This document shows, in pieces, positions 16,228 through 24,594 of a DNA stretch of 64,000 nt. Numbering within the stretch: position 1 is the stretch's first letter; the number at the start of each line of letters is the position of its first letter. The notes below the pieces were generated by a model. It did no database searches. It was given only the letters and a program-made list of their open reading frames with translations, and was not told the origin of the DNA. The stretch is from Peribacillus frigoritolerans (GTDB taxonomy: Bacteria; Bacillota; Bacilli; Bacillales; Bacillaceae). Both the position numbers and the translations under genes were made by a program. Location of the stretch: NCBI RefSeq assembly GCF_004358755.1, contig NZ_SMZY01000001.1, positions 1,142,796-1,206,795 on the forward strand. Reading direction: 5' to 3'.

Positions 16228-17112
16228 ATGCAGCTTAGAGTATCAGCTGTACAATATGATCTCCACACAATCAGTTCTTTTAAAGAATTTGCAGATCAAG
16301 TAGAGCATTATATGAAAACAGCAGAAGAATTTGGGTCTGACTTTGTGCTTTTTCCGGAGTTTTTCACAACTCAGCTTATGTCAATTGGAGATAGAGAGGG
16401 AAAAGCATTAACTATAAACGATTTACCTGATTTTACGGATCAATACTTGGAATTGTTTACGGACTTAGCCAAAAAAATGGGAATGCATATCATCGGCGGA
16501 ACGCATGTTATTAAAAGAGAAGCCCGTTTGTATAATGTAGCGCATTTGTTTTATCCGGATGGACGCGTTGCAGAGCAGGCCAAGCTTCACATAACACCAA
16601 CAGAAGTGCATGAGTGGGATATGACGCCTGGAGATGACCTTGAAGTATTTGAAACTGAAAAAGGAACCATCGCCATGCTGACTTGCTATGACATTGAGTT
16701 TCCAGAGATTGTGCGGATCGCTAAAGCAAAAGGAGCGGATGTCATATTCTGCCCGTCCTGTACGGATGACCGCCACGGTTTCCACAGAGTACGGTATACA
16801 AGTCATGCACGCGCGATTGAAAATCAAGTCTATGTCGTTACAACAGGTACGGTAGGATCACTTCCGACAGTTGACTTTATGAGAGGAAACTTTGGTCAGG
16901 CAGCTGTTATTACGCCGAATGATATACCGTTTCCTCCTAAAGGAATCGCGGCAGAAGGCGAAATCAATCAGCCTATGATTATAACAGCAGATCTTGATCT
17001 TGAGCTTCTTTATAAGGTCCGTGCGAGCGGTTCTGTTACAACATGGCGTGATCGGCGCACTGATTTATACCCTGACTGGGAAGCAAAGCAGGGGGATCGG
17101 ACTTTGTTATAA
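16228..17112 (+). CDS. Carbon-nitrogen hydrolase (nitrilase superfamily)
   Basis: 294 residues from ATG 16228, fixed by GAGAGGGG 5 nt before it. The catalytic triad is visible: Glu44 in LFPEFF, Lys119 in QAKLHITP and Cys153 in MLTCYDIEFPEI. It should hydrolyse an amide or nitrile C-N bond in the cytoplasm. The GNAT gene begins 12 bp after the stop with its own strong site. In B. subtilis YhcX the same two modules are, as I recall, one fused protein with the order GNAT-hydrolase; here they are separate and in reverse order. Confidence 0.85.
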   Translation: MQLRVSAVQYDLHTISSFKEFADQVEHYMKTAEEFGSDFVLFPEFFTTQLMSIGDREGKALTINDLPDFTDQYLELFTDLAKKMGMHIIGGTHVIKREARLYNVAHLFYPDGRVAEQAKLHITPTEVHEWDMTPGDDLEVFETEKGTIAMLTCYDIEFPEIVRIAKAKGADVIFCPSCTDDRHGFHRVRYTSHARAIENQVYVVTTGTVGSLPTVDFMRGNFGQAAVITPNDIPFPPKGIAAEGEINQPMIITADLDLELLYKVRASGSVTTWRDRRTDLYPDWEAKQGDRTLL

Positions 17113-17124
17113 GGAGGAGTTCTC

Positions 17125-17790
17125 TTGTACGTAAAAGAATTTTTCGTTTTTGATGGCGGCAAGCCTGTAAAAGCAGTCGTTCGAAACTACACGGAAAAGG
17201 ATTTTGATGCATTGATCCGTATTCAGCAGGAAAGCTTTCCGCCGCCATTTCCATCTGAATTATGGTGGAATAAGGAGCAGCTGAAAAATCATGTTTCACT
17301 CTTTCCAGAGGGGGCACTCTGCATTGAAATAAATGGAGAAGTTGCCGGTTCCATGACAGGATTGCTTGTACAGTTTGATCCAGATCATCCTGCACATACA
17401 TGGGCAGAGATCACAGACAATGGGTATATTCGCAATCATGATCCAAATGGAAATACCCTTTATGTCGTTGATATTGGTGTTCGTCCAGCATACAGGAAGT
17501 TAGGTCTTGGAAAATGGCTTATGTTTTCCATGTATGAGGTGGTTGTACACAAGGGATTTAACAGGCTGCTTGGCGGGGGCAGAATGCCTGGCTATAAGAA
17601 GCATTCAGACAAATTAACGCCTTTGCAATATATCGATCAAGTGGTTAAAGGTGATTTAAAAGATCCCGTTCTTACATTTTTGCTCAGATGCGGAAGAACC
17701 CCTCTTCATGTCGCACCAAATTACTTAGAGGATGAAGATTCCTGCAATTACGCAGCTTTGATGCAATGGAAAAATCCTTTTAAGAATTAA
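17125..17790 (+). CDS. GNAT family N-acetyltransferase (partner of nitrilase)
   Basis: 221 residues from a TTG start with AAGGAGGAG 5 nt upstream. The acetyl-CoA-binding motif appears as LYVVDIGVRPAYRKLGLGKWLM (core R-x-x-G-x-G). The C-terminal part (GGGRMPGYKKHSDKLTPLQYID) resembles the GNAT half of YhcX-type proteins. Its coupling to the nitrilase-like gene suggests that the two act on one metabolite, one acetylating and one hydrolysing. Substrate unknown. Confidence 0.75.
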   Translation: MYVKEFFVFDGGKPVKAVVRNYTEKDFDALIRIQQESFPPPFPSELWWNKEQLKNHVSLFPEGALCIEINGEVAGSMTGLLVQFDPDHPAHTWAEITDNGYIRNHDPNGNTLYVVDIGVRPAYRKLGLGKWLMFSMYEVVVHKGFNRLLGGGRMPGYKKHSDKLTPLQYIDQVVKGDLKDPVLTFLLRCGRTPLHVAPNYLEDEDSCNYAALMQWKNPFKN

Positions 17791-17832
17791 GAGAGCAGAC
17801 ATTTCAGTTAATAAAGTCTATCTCTTTTTGGG
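17790..17832 (+). terminator. First terminator after the nitrilase/GNAT pair
   Basis: AGAGAGCAGAC and GTCTATCTCT form an imperfect stem followed by a T-run (TTTTTGGG). Confidence 0.5.
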
Positions 17833-17856
17833 TTTTATCAATATGAGTACAAAAGC

Positions 17857-17893
17857 AAAGCGGGAAGACCCACAGGGTCTTCCCGCTTTTGCA
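17857..17893 (+). terminator. Strong second terminator after the nitrilase/GNAT pair
   Basis: AAAGCGGGAAGACCC (17857-17871) pairs perfectly over 15 bp with GGGTCTTCCCGCTTT (17875-17889) across a 3-nt loop, then T-rich sequence. Confidence 0.8.
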
Positions 17894-18034
17894 TCAAGTT
17901 TGAAAAATAAACATAATATGAATATAAGGAATTTTTTGGATTTGAGCAGCTCCGTTTACTAATCGTTGGAGACAGGGTATGGTTAATAGATAGATATATT
18001 CCGACTAAATTCATAGGAAAAGGAGTTTATTTGA

Positions 18035-19288
18035 ATGCCAGAAACAACTTTAGATAGTTCTTCATCATTAAAAAAAAGAACAACAGTGGTGTCTGAGTTA
18101 AATCCGGTGCAAAAGCCGCTTGTTGCGGCAGGGGTGCTTGCAGCGGTCCTCCTTCTCATTGCGATTTTAACTGCAGCGAATGCAACGCAGGGCGTGTTAT
18201 ATATAATCGGTATCCTGCTTGGAGTCACATTGCTTCATGCCCGATTTGGCTTTACATCTGCCTTCCGCCGTCTGATGTCAGTTGGAAACGTTCAGGGACT
18301 TCAGGCTCACATGCTGATGCTTGCCATTGCTTCTGTTTTATTTGCCATTATTTTAAGCACAGGCTTCAGCTTTACAGGTACAGCACCTGCAGGCTATGTC
18401 TCTCCAGTTGGAGTGAGCGTCATTTTCGGTTCGTTTATTTTCGGAATTGGGATGCAGCTTGGAAACGGGTGTGCATCAGGAACTCTTTACTCTGTTGGAG
18501 GCGGATCCTCATCCATGATTTTGACCTTGATTTCATTTATCGCAGGCTCTGTCATAGGTGCGTATCATTTTACCTTCTGGATGGAAGATATGCCTGCACT
18601 GCCGCCGATTTCCCTTGCAACTTCAACAGGACTCGGATATTTCGGTGCACTGCTTGTTCAGCTGGCAGTTTTTGCCATCATCTATTGGATTACCGTTCAA
18701 ATTGCCAAAAAGAAAAATCCGCCGATGATGAAGCCTCTGCCGACGACAAATGGCTGGAAAAAAATCATTCGCGGATCATGGCCATTATTTGCTGCAGCCA
18801 TCATTTTAGCCCTGTTAAATGCATTAACCCTCTCAATTAGAGGAAATCCATGGGGAATCACTTCTGCGTTTGCTCTTTGGGGCGGGAAGGCATTAATGGC
18901 TTCAGGCGTTGATGTTTCCAGCTGGGGCTATTTTGCAGGAGCTAACGGAGCTGCACTTACTAAGACAGTGCTAGCTGATTCAACCAGTGTCATGAATTTT
19001 GGCATTATCCTTGGAGCCTTTATTTCAGCGGCTGCACAAGGAACTTTCAAACCGGGAAAAATAAAACCAGGTGTAGCAGGAGCCTCTGTCATCGGAGGAC
19101 TTCTGATGGGATATGGCGCCAGATTGGCATTTGGATGCAACATCGGTGCTTATTTTGGCGGAATAGCATCATTCAGTCTTCATGGCTGGGTATGGATGAT
19201 CATGGCCATGCTTGGTACATTCCTTGCCCTGTTTATCCGTCCGCTGTTCGGTTTGAAAAACCCTAAATCTACAGACTCTATTTGCTGA
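18035..19288 (+). CDS. YeeE/YedE family sulfur-compound transporter
   Basis: 417 residues, about ten hydrophobic helices. Two conserved-type Cys motifs lie in the membrane core: GNGCASGTLY (Cys146) and AFGCNIGAYFGG (Cys368), the arrangement seen in the thiosulfate uptake protein YeeE/TsuA and the YedE selenium-linked proteins. The first 30 residues are a soluble Ser/Lys/Thr-rich extension. AAAAGGAG precedes the ATG. Single-gene unit; no TusA-like gene adjacent. Likely imports thiosulfate or a related reduced sulfur species. Confidence 0.8.
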   Translation: MPETTLDSSSSLKKRTTVVSELNPVQKPLVAAGVLAAVLLLIAILTAANATQGVLYIIGILLGVTLLHARFGFTSAFRRLMSVGNVQGLQAHMLMLAIASVLFAIILSTGFSFTGTAPAGYVSPVGVSVIFGSFIFGIGMQLGNGCASGTLYSVGGGSSSMILTLISFIAGSVIGAYHFTFWMEDMPALPPISLATSTGLGYFGALLVQLAVFAIIYWITVQIAKKKNPPMMKPLPTTNGWKKIIRGSWPLFAAAIILALLNALTLSIRGNPWGITSAFALWGGKALMASGVDVSSWGYFAGANGAALTKTVLADSTSVMNFGIILGAFISAAAQGTFKPGKIKPGVAGASVIGGLLMGYGARLAFGCNIGAYFGGIASFSLHGWVWMIMAMLGTFLALFIRPLFGLKNPKSTDSIC

Positions 19289-19319
19289 GAACTCTCTTAG
19301 GAGGGTTCTTTCTTTTTAT
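19288..19319 (+). terminator. Terminator of the YedE-type gene
   Basis: AGAACTCTC (19288-19296) pairs with GAGGGTTCT (19301-19309) around TTAG, followed by TTCTTTTT. Confidence 0.75.
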
Positions 19320-19361
19320 TAGTTCAAAAAGACTAATTATTTAAAAAATAAGACAGTTTCA

Positions 19362-19405
19362 TTTACGAAATCGCTTTCTTCAACTACTATACAAAAGAAA
19401 GTGAT
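19362..19405 (+). promoter_or_regulatory. Promoter straddled by an inverted repeat, upstream of aldo-keto reductase
   Basis: TTTACG (19362-19367) and TACTAT (19385-19390) give a possible sigma-A promoter with 17-bp spacing. ATCGCTTTCTT (19370-19380) and AAGAAAGTGAT (19395-19405) are an inverted repeat matching at 10 of 11 positions and bracketing the -10 box, as for a repressor operator. Confidence 0.42.
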
Positions 19406-19424
19406 AATAAAGGGAGGAATCTAA

Positions 19425-20420
19425 ATGACATACAAAGCAAGTTCAGAACGATATCAATCAATGAAGTATAACCGCTGCGGAAATTCCGGTCTGCTGCTGC
19501 CGGCCATTTCACTTGGGCTATGGCACAATTTCGGCGGAGTCGATTCGTTTGAAAACGGCCGTGCCATGCTTCGCCGCGCATTTGATCTGGGAATTACTCA
19601 TTTTGATCTGGCAAACAACTACGGTCCGCCGCCAGGATCTGCCGAAGAAATGTTTGGACAAGTGCTGAATACAGATTTTGCACCTTACCGGGATGAATTA
19701 ATCATTTCTTCAAAAGCAGGCTATCACATGTGGGACGGTCCTTATGGCGAATGGGGCTCTAAAAAATATTTGATTGCAAGTTTGGATCAAAGTTTAAAAC
19801 GTATGGGGCTGGACTATGTAGATATTTTTTACTCCCACCGTCCGGATCCTAATACACCTCTTGAAGAAACAATGGGAGCATTAGATCAAATCGTCCGCCA
19901 GGGAAAAGCTTTATACGCAGGCATTTCAAGCTATACCGCTGAGCAAACGGAAGAAGCTGTAAAAATATTAAACCGTCTCGGCACACCGCTTCTTATTCAT
20001 CAGCCAAGTTATTCGATGCTCAACCGCTGGATTGAAAACGGTCTGCAGGATGTCCTTCAGGAAAATCGTGTAGGCTCAATCGCTTTTTGTCCTCTGGAAC
20101 AGGGCTTGCTGACAAGCAAATACCTATCTGGGGTTCCCGCTGATTCTCGGGCGGCGAAATCAACCGGCGCTCTCAGTGAAGACCGTGTGACAGAAGAAAC
20201 GGTACATAAAATCAAGCAGCTTAATGAAATCGCGGCAAGCCGCGGTCAAAATCTTGCCCAAATGGCATTGGCATGGGTTTTAAGAGAAGGACGCGTGACA
20301 TCTGCTCTTATAGGCGCAAGCAGAGTAAGCCAGATTGAAGAGAATGTTGCCGCATTGAACCATCTTGAATTTACAAAGGCAGAGCTTGATAGAATAGAAA
20401 ATATTCTTGGCGATAAATAA
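19425..20420 (+). CDS. Aldo/keto reductase (YghZ / glyceraldehyde-3-phosphate reductase type)
   Basis: 331 residues, TIM-barrel AKR. The catalytic tetrad region is visible as FDLANNYGPPPGSAEE (Asp61, Tyr66), ISSKAGYHMW (Lys) and IFYSHRPDPNTPLEE (His). GPPPGSAEE and GLWHNFGG point to the YghZ/Gpr subgroup, which reduces L-glyceraldehyde 3-phosphate and other aldehydes with NADPH. AAAGGGAGG lies 8 nt before ATG 19425; a later Met (residue 10) is possible. Monocistronic, between an operator-like repeat and a strong terminator. Confidence 0.82.
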   Translation: MTYKASSERYQSMKYNRCGNSGLLLPAISLGLWHNFGGVDSFENGRAMLRRAFDLGITHFDLANNYGPPPGSAEEMFGQVLNTDFAPYRDELIISSKAGYHMWDGPYGEWGSKKYLIASLDQSLKRMGLDYVDIFYSHRPDPNTPLEETMGALDQIVRQGKALYAGISSYTAEQTEEAVKILNRLGTPLLIHQPSYSMLNRWIENGLQDVLQENRVGSIAFCPLEQGLLTSKYLSGVPADSRAAKSTGALSEDRVTEETVHKIKQLNEIAASRGQNLAQMALAWVLREGRVTSALIGASRVSQIEENVAALNHLEFTKAELDRIENILGDK

Positions 20421-20422
20421 TG

Positions 20423-20456
20423 GAAAAGCCTTGCTTTTAAGCAAGGCTTTTCTTTA
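20423..20456 (+). terminator. Terminator of aldo/keto reductase gene
   Basis: GAAAAGCCTTGC (20423-20434) pairs perfectly with GCAAGGCTTTTC (20441-20452), followed by TTT. Confidence 0.85.
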
Positions 20457-20589
20457 TGAAATCTAGTATATTAGATTCAAATAAAAAAATTATAACGAGA
20501 AAAAGAGGATATTTCTATTTTAAGACTAATTAGTGATTATAATGACCGCATTTTTATAACAACCAAAATATGAAAGCCGGTGATCTGTT

Positions 20590-21735
20590 ATGAAAGAAAT
20601 ACGAGTGGGAATGGTAGGATATAAGTTTATGGGAAAAGCACACAGTCTGGCTTATCGGAATGTTCCATTTTTCTTTCCAGGCTCAGCAACGCCGGTACTC
20701 AAAGCTATTGCCGGCCGCAATGAAGAGGGTGTTAAGCAGGCAGCTGATGAACTCGGCTTTGAAACCTATGAAACAGATTGGAGAAAATTAATAGAAAGAG
20801 ATGATATTGATTTAATCGATATTGTCACTCCAAACAATTCTCATGCAGAAATCGCAATTGCTGCCGCAGAAGCCGGAAAACATGTGATATGTGAAAAGCC
20901 CTTAGCATTAAATGTAGAGCAGGCTGAAAGGATGCTTGAAGCAGTGACCAGAAATAAAGTGATTCATATGATCTCGCATAATTACCGCTTCGCTCCCGCT
21001 GTTCAATATGCGAAAAAGCTGATTCAACAAGGAAGGCTGGGCCGGATCTATCATGTTCGTGCAACATATCTTCAGGACTGGATTATGGATCCTGATTTCC
21101 CGATTGCATGGAGATTGAAAAAAGAAGTTACCGGGTCTGGAGCTTTGGGAGATATAGGGGCACATATCATTGATCTTACGAGATTTTTGGTTGGCGAAAT
21201 ATCAGAGGTAGTTGGAGCCATGGAGACATTTATTAAAGAGCGGCCTATTGAAGGAGAAGCCGGGAAAAAAGGACAGGTTGATGTCGACGATGCTGCTTCA
21301 TTCATCGCGAAATTTGAAAATGGGGCAATGGGAGTTTTTGAAGCAACCCGTTTTGCAGCAGGAAATCGAAATCGCAATAGTTTTGAAATCAATGCTGAGT
21401 TTGGTTCCATCAAATGGGATCTTGAAAACATGAACAATTTGCACGTGTACTTAACAGAGGATGACAAAGGCCTTCAGGGTTTTCGGGTCATTAACTGTAC
21501 GGAAGAAGAGCATCCTTATGCCCATGCTTACTGGCCAGCAGGACATATTATCGGGTATGAACATACATTTGTGAACTTAATATCTGAATTGATGAAAGCG
21601 ATTACAAATAATGAACATAAACAGCCGAATTTCCATGATGGCTTGCAGAATCAGCTCATTCTTGAAGCAATCGAACGTTCCTCAAAAGAAAAGAAATGGA
21701 TTTCCATTGCAAAGAAAATTGAACAATTGAGTTAA
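20590..21735 (+). CDS. Gfo/Idh/MocA family sugar dehydrogenase 1
   Basis: 381 residues. N-terminal Rossmann fold with VGMVGYKFMGKAHS, then the signature CEKPLALN (catalytic-type Lys) and the second-domain motif ALGDIGAHIIDLTRF with Asp and His of the active site. It should oxidise or reduce a sugar or inositol ring carbon with NAD(P). It has its own terminator and precedes the sugar regulator. With two further family members downstream (26395, 28289) it suggests sequential redox steps on one sugar. The overall sequence recalls levoglucosan-dehydrogenase-like enzymes, which I cannot verify here. Confidence 0.82.
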   Translation: MKEIRVGMVGYKFMGKAHSLAYRNVPFFFPGSATPVLKAIAGRNEEGVKQAADELGFETYETDWRKLIERDDIDLIDIVTPNNSHAEIAIAAAEAGKHVICEKPLALNVEQAERMLEAVTRNKVIHMISHNYRFAPAVQYAKKLIQQGRLGRIYHVRATYLQDWIMDPDFPIAWRLKKEVTGSGALGDIGAHIIDLTRFLVGEISEVVGAMETFIKERPIEGEAGKKGQVDVDDAASFIAKFENGAMGVFEATRFAAGNRNRNSFEINAEFGSIKWDLENMNNLHVYLTEDDKGLQGFRVINCTEEEHPYAHAYWPAGHIIGYEHTFVNLISELMKAITNNEHKQPNFHDGLQNQLILEAIERSSKEKKWISIAKKIEQLS

Positions 21736-21759
21736 AGCGGGAGGAATCCTGCTTTTTTT
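21734..21759 (+). terminator. Terminator of Gfo/Idh/MocA gene 1
   Basis: AAAGCGGGA pairs with TCCTGCTTT (one G-U) and is followed by TTTT. Confidence 0.75.
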
Positions 21760-21863
21760 ATGTATTGTTGAGGTTTTTCTATTTAATAGACATTATAAAT
21801 CTATATAAATAAAGTATGAATATTCCTAGTTTTCTTACAAAATGCTTTTCTCGTGGAGTAATA

Positions 21864-21886
21864 GTTGTTATATTGAATATATCAAC
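21864..21886. promoter_or_regulatory. 23-bp near-palindrome before the sugar regulator gene
   Basis: The site starts GTTGTTATATT, has a central G, and ends AATATATCAAC; 20 of 23 positions are palindromic. It lies 17 bp before the start codon and includes a TATATT -10-like box, suggesting autoregulation. Confidence 0.5.
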
Positions 21887-21903
21887 CGTTGAAAGGTGAC
21901 GCT

Positions 21904-23040
21904 ATGACAACTTTTAATCCTCTTTACCTGAAAGTATATAATTTACTGTTAAACCAAATTCAGAGCGGAAAATTAAAGCTGGGCGATAAGGTTCCTTCTG
22001 AAAAAGAGCTTGCAGATCAATTCCAAGTCAGCCGTATAACCACTAAAAAAGCATTAGATCTTCTCTCTGAAGAAAACTATATTGAAAGAATTCAGGGGAA
22101 GGGTTCATTTGTTATTCATCCAGATGCCGCAAATGGATCTGCTCTAGCAGCAAAGCCGGAACGGTTAAAACGTCATATAATCGGATTTATTCTGCCGAGT
22201 TTTGATGAAAGCTATGGAATGGGGCTTGTAAAGGGAATTGAAAAGAGGTGCAGCGAACTTGGGTTTACGATTCTCTTGAAACTCAGCTACGGAAAGAAAG
22301 AAATTGAGGAACAGGCCGTAAATGATTTTCTTGATATGGGGGCAGAAGGATTGATTGTCTTTCCGGTTCACGGAGAGCATGTAAATAATAAACTTCTTGA
22401 ACTGGTTTCTAAGAATTTCCCCGTTGTTTTGATTGATCGATTCATTAAAGGGATACCTGCCTCTTTTGTATGTACGGATCACCGAAAAGCAGCGGCAGAG
22501 TTAACGAATCATTTATTTGAAATGGGACACAGAGAAATCGGGTTCATTTCTCCGCCTTCAGAGGGAACGACAGCTATTGAGGAGAGAGTGATGGGTTTTC
22601 ATATTGCCCATTCTGAACACGGCGTGAAGCTGAATAGGGACTATATCCTGGCTGAAATTAAAAACAGCATGCCATTGCACGAAATGACGGATTCTCAGGT
22701 TTTTCAAAAGGACACCATGATATTAGACAATTTCCTGGACAGGCATCGCAGTATAACAGCCATAGTAGCCTGTGAACATTCTATCGGAGAACAAGTAGCT
22801 GCAGGTTTATCGAGGCTTGGAAGACGGATTCCAGATGAAGTGTCTGTCGTTTGTTTTGATTCTCCTCAGAATTCCAGAACTCAGTTTACTCATATTAAAC
22901 AGGATGAACAGAGTATCGCTATAAAAGCAGTGAATCTTCTTAAAGAAAAAATGCTGGATTCAGACTTTGCTGTTCAGCAGATATTTATTCCGCACACGAT
23001 CGTCGAAGGCGTGACAACTAAAGCTCTTGCTATGAAATAG
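21904..23040 (+). CDS. GntR/LacI-hybrid sugar regulator (AraR-type architecture)
   Basis: 378 residues from ATG 21904, with GAAAGGTGA just upstream; the TTG at 21889 has none. Residues about 1-70 form a GntR winged helix (LKLGDKVPSEKELADQFQVS and LLSEENYIERIQGKGSFV). The rest is a periplasmic-binding-like sugar-sensing domain (IGFILPSF, FPVVLIDRFI, DHRKAAAELTNHLFEMGHREIGF). This is the AraR domain order. It probably represses the ABC transporter and dehydrogenase operon that starts at 23249, where the palindrome ATGACATGTCAT is a candidate site. Confidence 0.85.
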   Translation: MTTFNPLYLKVYNLLLNQIQSGKLKLGDKVPSEKELADQFQVSRITTKKALDLLSEENYIERIQGKGSFVIHPDAANGSALAAKPERLKRHIIGFILPSFDESYGMGLVKGIEKRCSELGFTILLKLSYGKKEIEEQAVNDFLDMGAEGLIVFPVHGEHVNNKLLELVSKNFPVVLIDRFIKGIPASFVCTDHRKAAAELTNHLFEMGHREIGFISPPSEGTTAIEERVMGFHIAHSEHGVKLNRDYILAEIKNSMPLHEMTDSQVFQKDTMILDNFLDRHRSITAIVACEHSIGEQVAAGLSRLGRRIPDEVSVVCFDSPQNSRTQFTHIKQDEQSIAIKAVNLLKEKMLDSDFAVQQIFIPHTIVEGVTTKALAMK

Positions 23041-23065
23041 GTCTGAGTAATCAGGCCTTTTTTAT
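23040..23065 (+). terminator. Terminator of the sugar regulator gene
   Basis: AGGTCTGA and TCAGGCCT pair at 7 of 8 positions (one G-U), loop GTAA, followed by TTTTT. Confidence 0.75.
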
Positions 23066-23092
23066 TTATTTTTAAATATTCTGAAAAATATA

Positions 23093-23122
23093 TTGACTTA
23101 TAATTTCAAAAGCTATTAATAT
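23093..23122 (+). promoter_or_regulatory. Promoter of the sugar ABC operon
   Basis: TTGACT (23093-23098) and TAATAT (23117-23122) with 18-bp spacing. Confidence 0.5.
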
Positions 23123-23144
23123 AGTAACTATAAAACATAACAAC

Positions 23145-23156
23145 ATGACATGTCAT
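23145..23156. promoter_or_regulatory. Perfect palindrome, candidate operator of the sugar operon
   Basis: ATGACATGTCAT is a perfect 12-bp palindrome about 20 bp after the predicted start point, placed to act as a roadblock for the GntR/LacI-hybrid repressor encoded just upstream. Confidence 0.5.
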
Positions 23157-23165
23157 TATATTATT

Positions 23166-23179
23166 TGAAAGCGCTTTAT
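23166..23179 (+). promoter_or_regulatory. cre-like site (catabolite repression) of the sugar operon
   Basis: TGAAAGCGCTTTAT matches the CcpA consensus TGWNANCGNTNWCA at 12 of 14 positions, with an intact CG core. It lies between promoter and first gene. Confidence 0.6.
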
Positions 23180-23248
23180 TTATTTTTAAGAAAGGAGGAT
23201 TTGTTATAAGAATCGTTTTTCCATTAAAAGAATAAAGGGGGATTTTTC

Positions 23249-24532
23249 ATGAGGCATTTGAAAAGTATTTTTTTAATAGCTGTTTCATTTTTACTCCTTT
23301 TGTCCGGCTGCAGTTCTGATTCAGCATCAACCAAGGAAAGTGCTGATGGCAAGACGACAATCACTTTTTGGCATCCAATGACAGATATTACTGGTGATGC
23401 GGTTAAAGAAGTTGTAAAAGCTTTTGAAAAAGAAAATCCTGATATCAAAGTGAAATCGGTTTATATTGCAAATCAAGGTGAAGGCTCAAATGAAAAACTG
23501 CTTTCATCCATTGCTGGCGGAAACCCTCCAGATGTCGCGTACTTTGACAGATTCGAGATTGCTTCTTGGGCCGCACAAGGCTCGCTTGAAGATTTAAGTG
23601 ATCTCGCCAAGAAAGATAAGATTTCTAAAGAAAATTTCTACCCATTTGCATGGGAGGAAGCAACCTTCGAAGATAAACTTTACGGTTTACCCACAACGAC
23701 AGATTCCCGCTTAGTTTATTACAACAAAAAACATTTCGAAAAAGCTGGACTCGATCCAGAAAACCCTCCTAAGACCATTGCAGAACTTGAAGAAGCAGCA
23801 GAAAAATTAACGATTAAAAAAGGAAAAAGATTCTCTCAGATCGGCTTTATTCCATGGCTTGACCAAGGCTGGTTTTACGGCTGGGGCTGGGCATTTGGAG
23901 GAGATTTTTATAATCCTGACACACAGGAAGTAACTGCTGATGATCCTAAAAATGTTGAAGCTTTAAAGTGGATCGCAGATTACGCTAAAAAATACAATAT
24001 CGAGGACATTACAGCTTTCACAAATTCTCAAGGCACTGGTGCAATGGATCCATTCTTAACAGAACAAATCAGCATGAAAATAAGCGGTCCTTGGACTGTG
24101 TCTGCCATCAATAAATTCAAGCCGGATTTAGAGTATGGCGTTTTCCCTATCCCGACGCCTACAGGAGATAACTACTCAACCTGGTCTGGCGGCTGGTCTG
24201 TTGTCATTCCTAAAGGTGCGAAAGAAAAAGAAGCAGCATGGGAATTTCTTAAGTTTTTCAGCGGAGAAGAAGGACAAAAAATCTTCAGCGGAATTGCTAA
24301 AGACTTTTCAATTATCGATTCTGTAAATGAGGAATTAGGGTACAAGGATGATCCGATTCTTAAAGAATTTGTTGAGATCTTGCCTTCAAGCAATCACAGA
24401 CCTGTTATGACACAGGGAAGCTTATATTGGAATGAACTGGCAAGTGCTGTTGAAAATGCTACTAGAGGCAACGGAACCCCGGAGGAACTTCTGAAAAAAG
24501 TGAATGAAAAAGTAGAGAAATCTTTAAAGTAG
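23249..24532 (+). CDS. Extracellular sugar-binding lipoprotein of ABC transporter
   Basis: 427 residues. Signal peptide with basic start, hydrophobic core and lipobox LLSGC (lipidated Cys21), so the mature protein is membrane-anchored outside. The body is a cluster-B/UgpB-MalE-type solute-binding protein (TITFWHPMTD, FEKENPDIKVK, GNPPDVAYFD, ISGPWTVSAI). AAAGGGGGA precedes the ATG. First gene of the transporter operon; a GC-rich hairpin without T-run follows, probably raising its level relative to the permeases. Confidence 0.88.
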   Translation: MRHLKSIFLIAVSFLLLLSGCSSDSASTKESADGKTTITFWHPMTDITGDAVKEVVKAFEKENPDIKVKSVYIANQGEGSNEKLLSSIAGGNPPDVAYFDRFEIASWAAQGSLEDLSDLAKKDKISKENFYPFAWEEATFEDKLYGLPTTTDSRLVYYNKKHFEKAGLDPENPPKTIAELEEAAEKLTIKKGKRFSQIGFIPWLDQGWFYGWGWAFGGDFYNPDTQEVTADDPKNVEALKWIADYAKKYNIEDITAFTNSQGTGAMDPFLTEQISMKISGPWTVSAINKFKPDLEYGVFPIPTPTGDNYSTWSGGWSVVIPKGAKEKEAAWEFLKFFSGEEGQKIFSGIAKDFSIIDSVNEELGYKDDPILKEFVEILPSSNHRPVMTQGSLYWNELASAVENATRGNGTPEELLKKVNEKVEKSLK

Positions 24533-24541
24533 GGCTGCAAC

Positions 24542-24565
24542 GGGATTCTCCAATTGGGGAATCCC
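24542..24565 (+). other. Intercistronic hairpin after binding-protein gene
   Basis: GGGATTCTCC (24542-24551) pairs with GGGGAATCCC (24556-24565), one G-U, across an AATT loop. No T-run follows, so it is more likely an mRNA 3'-end-protecting or partial-attenuation element. Confidence 0.6.
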
Positions 24566-24594
24566 TGAAACAAAACTAAAGGAGGTATGTTTTC

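Noticed and set aside
12367..17893. GAAGACCC/GGGTCTTC shared by the terminators at 12367 and 17857
   Set aside because: Similar stems in terminators are common and flanks differ; there is no sign of a dispersed repeat family.
17998..18018. Possible CymR-like box (ATTCC...GGAAA) before the YedE-type gene
   Set aside because: The repeat is only 4-5 bp per arm and I cannot confirm a match to the CymR consensus from memory.
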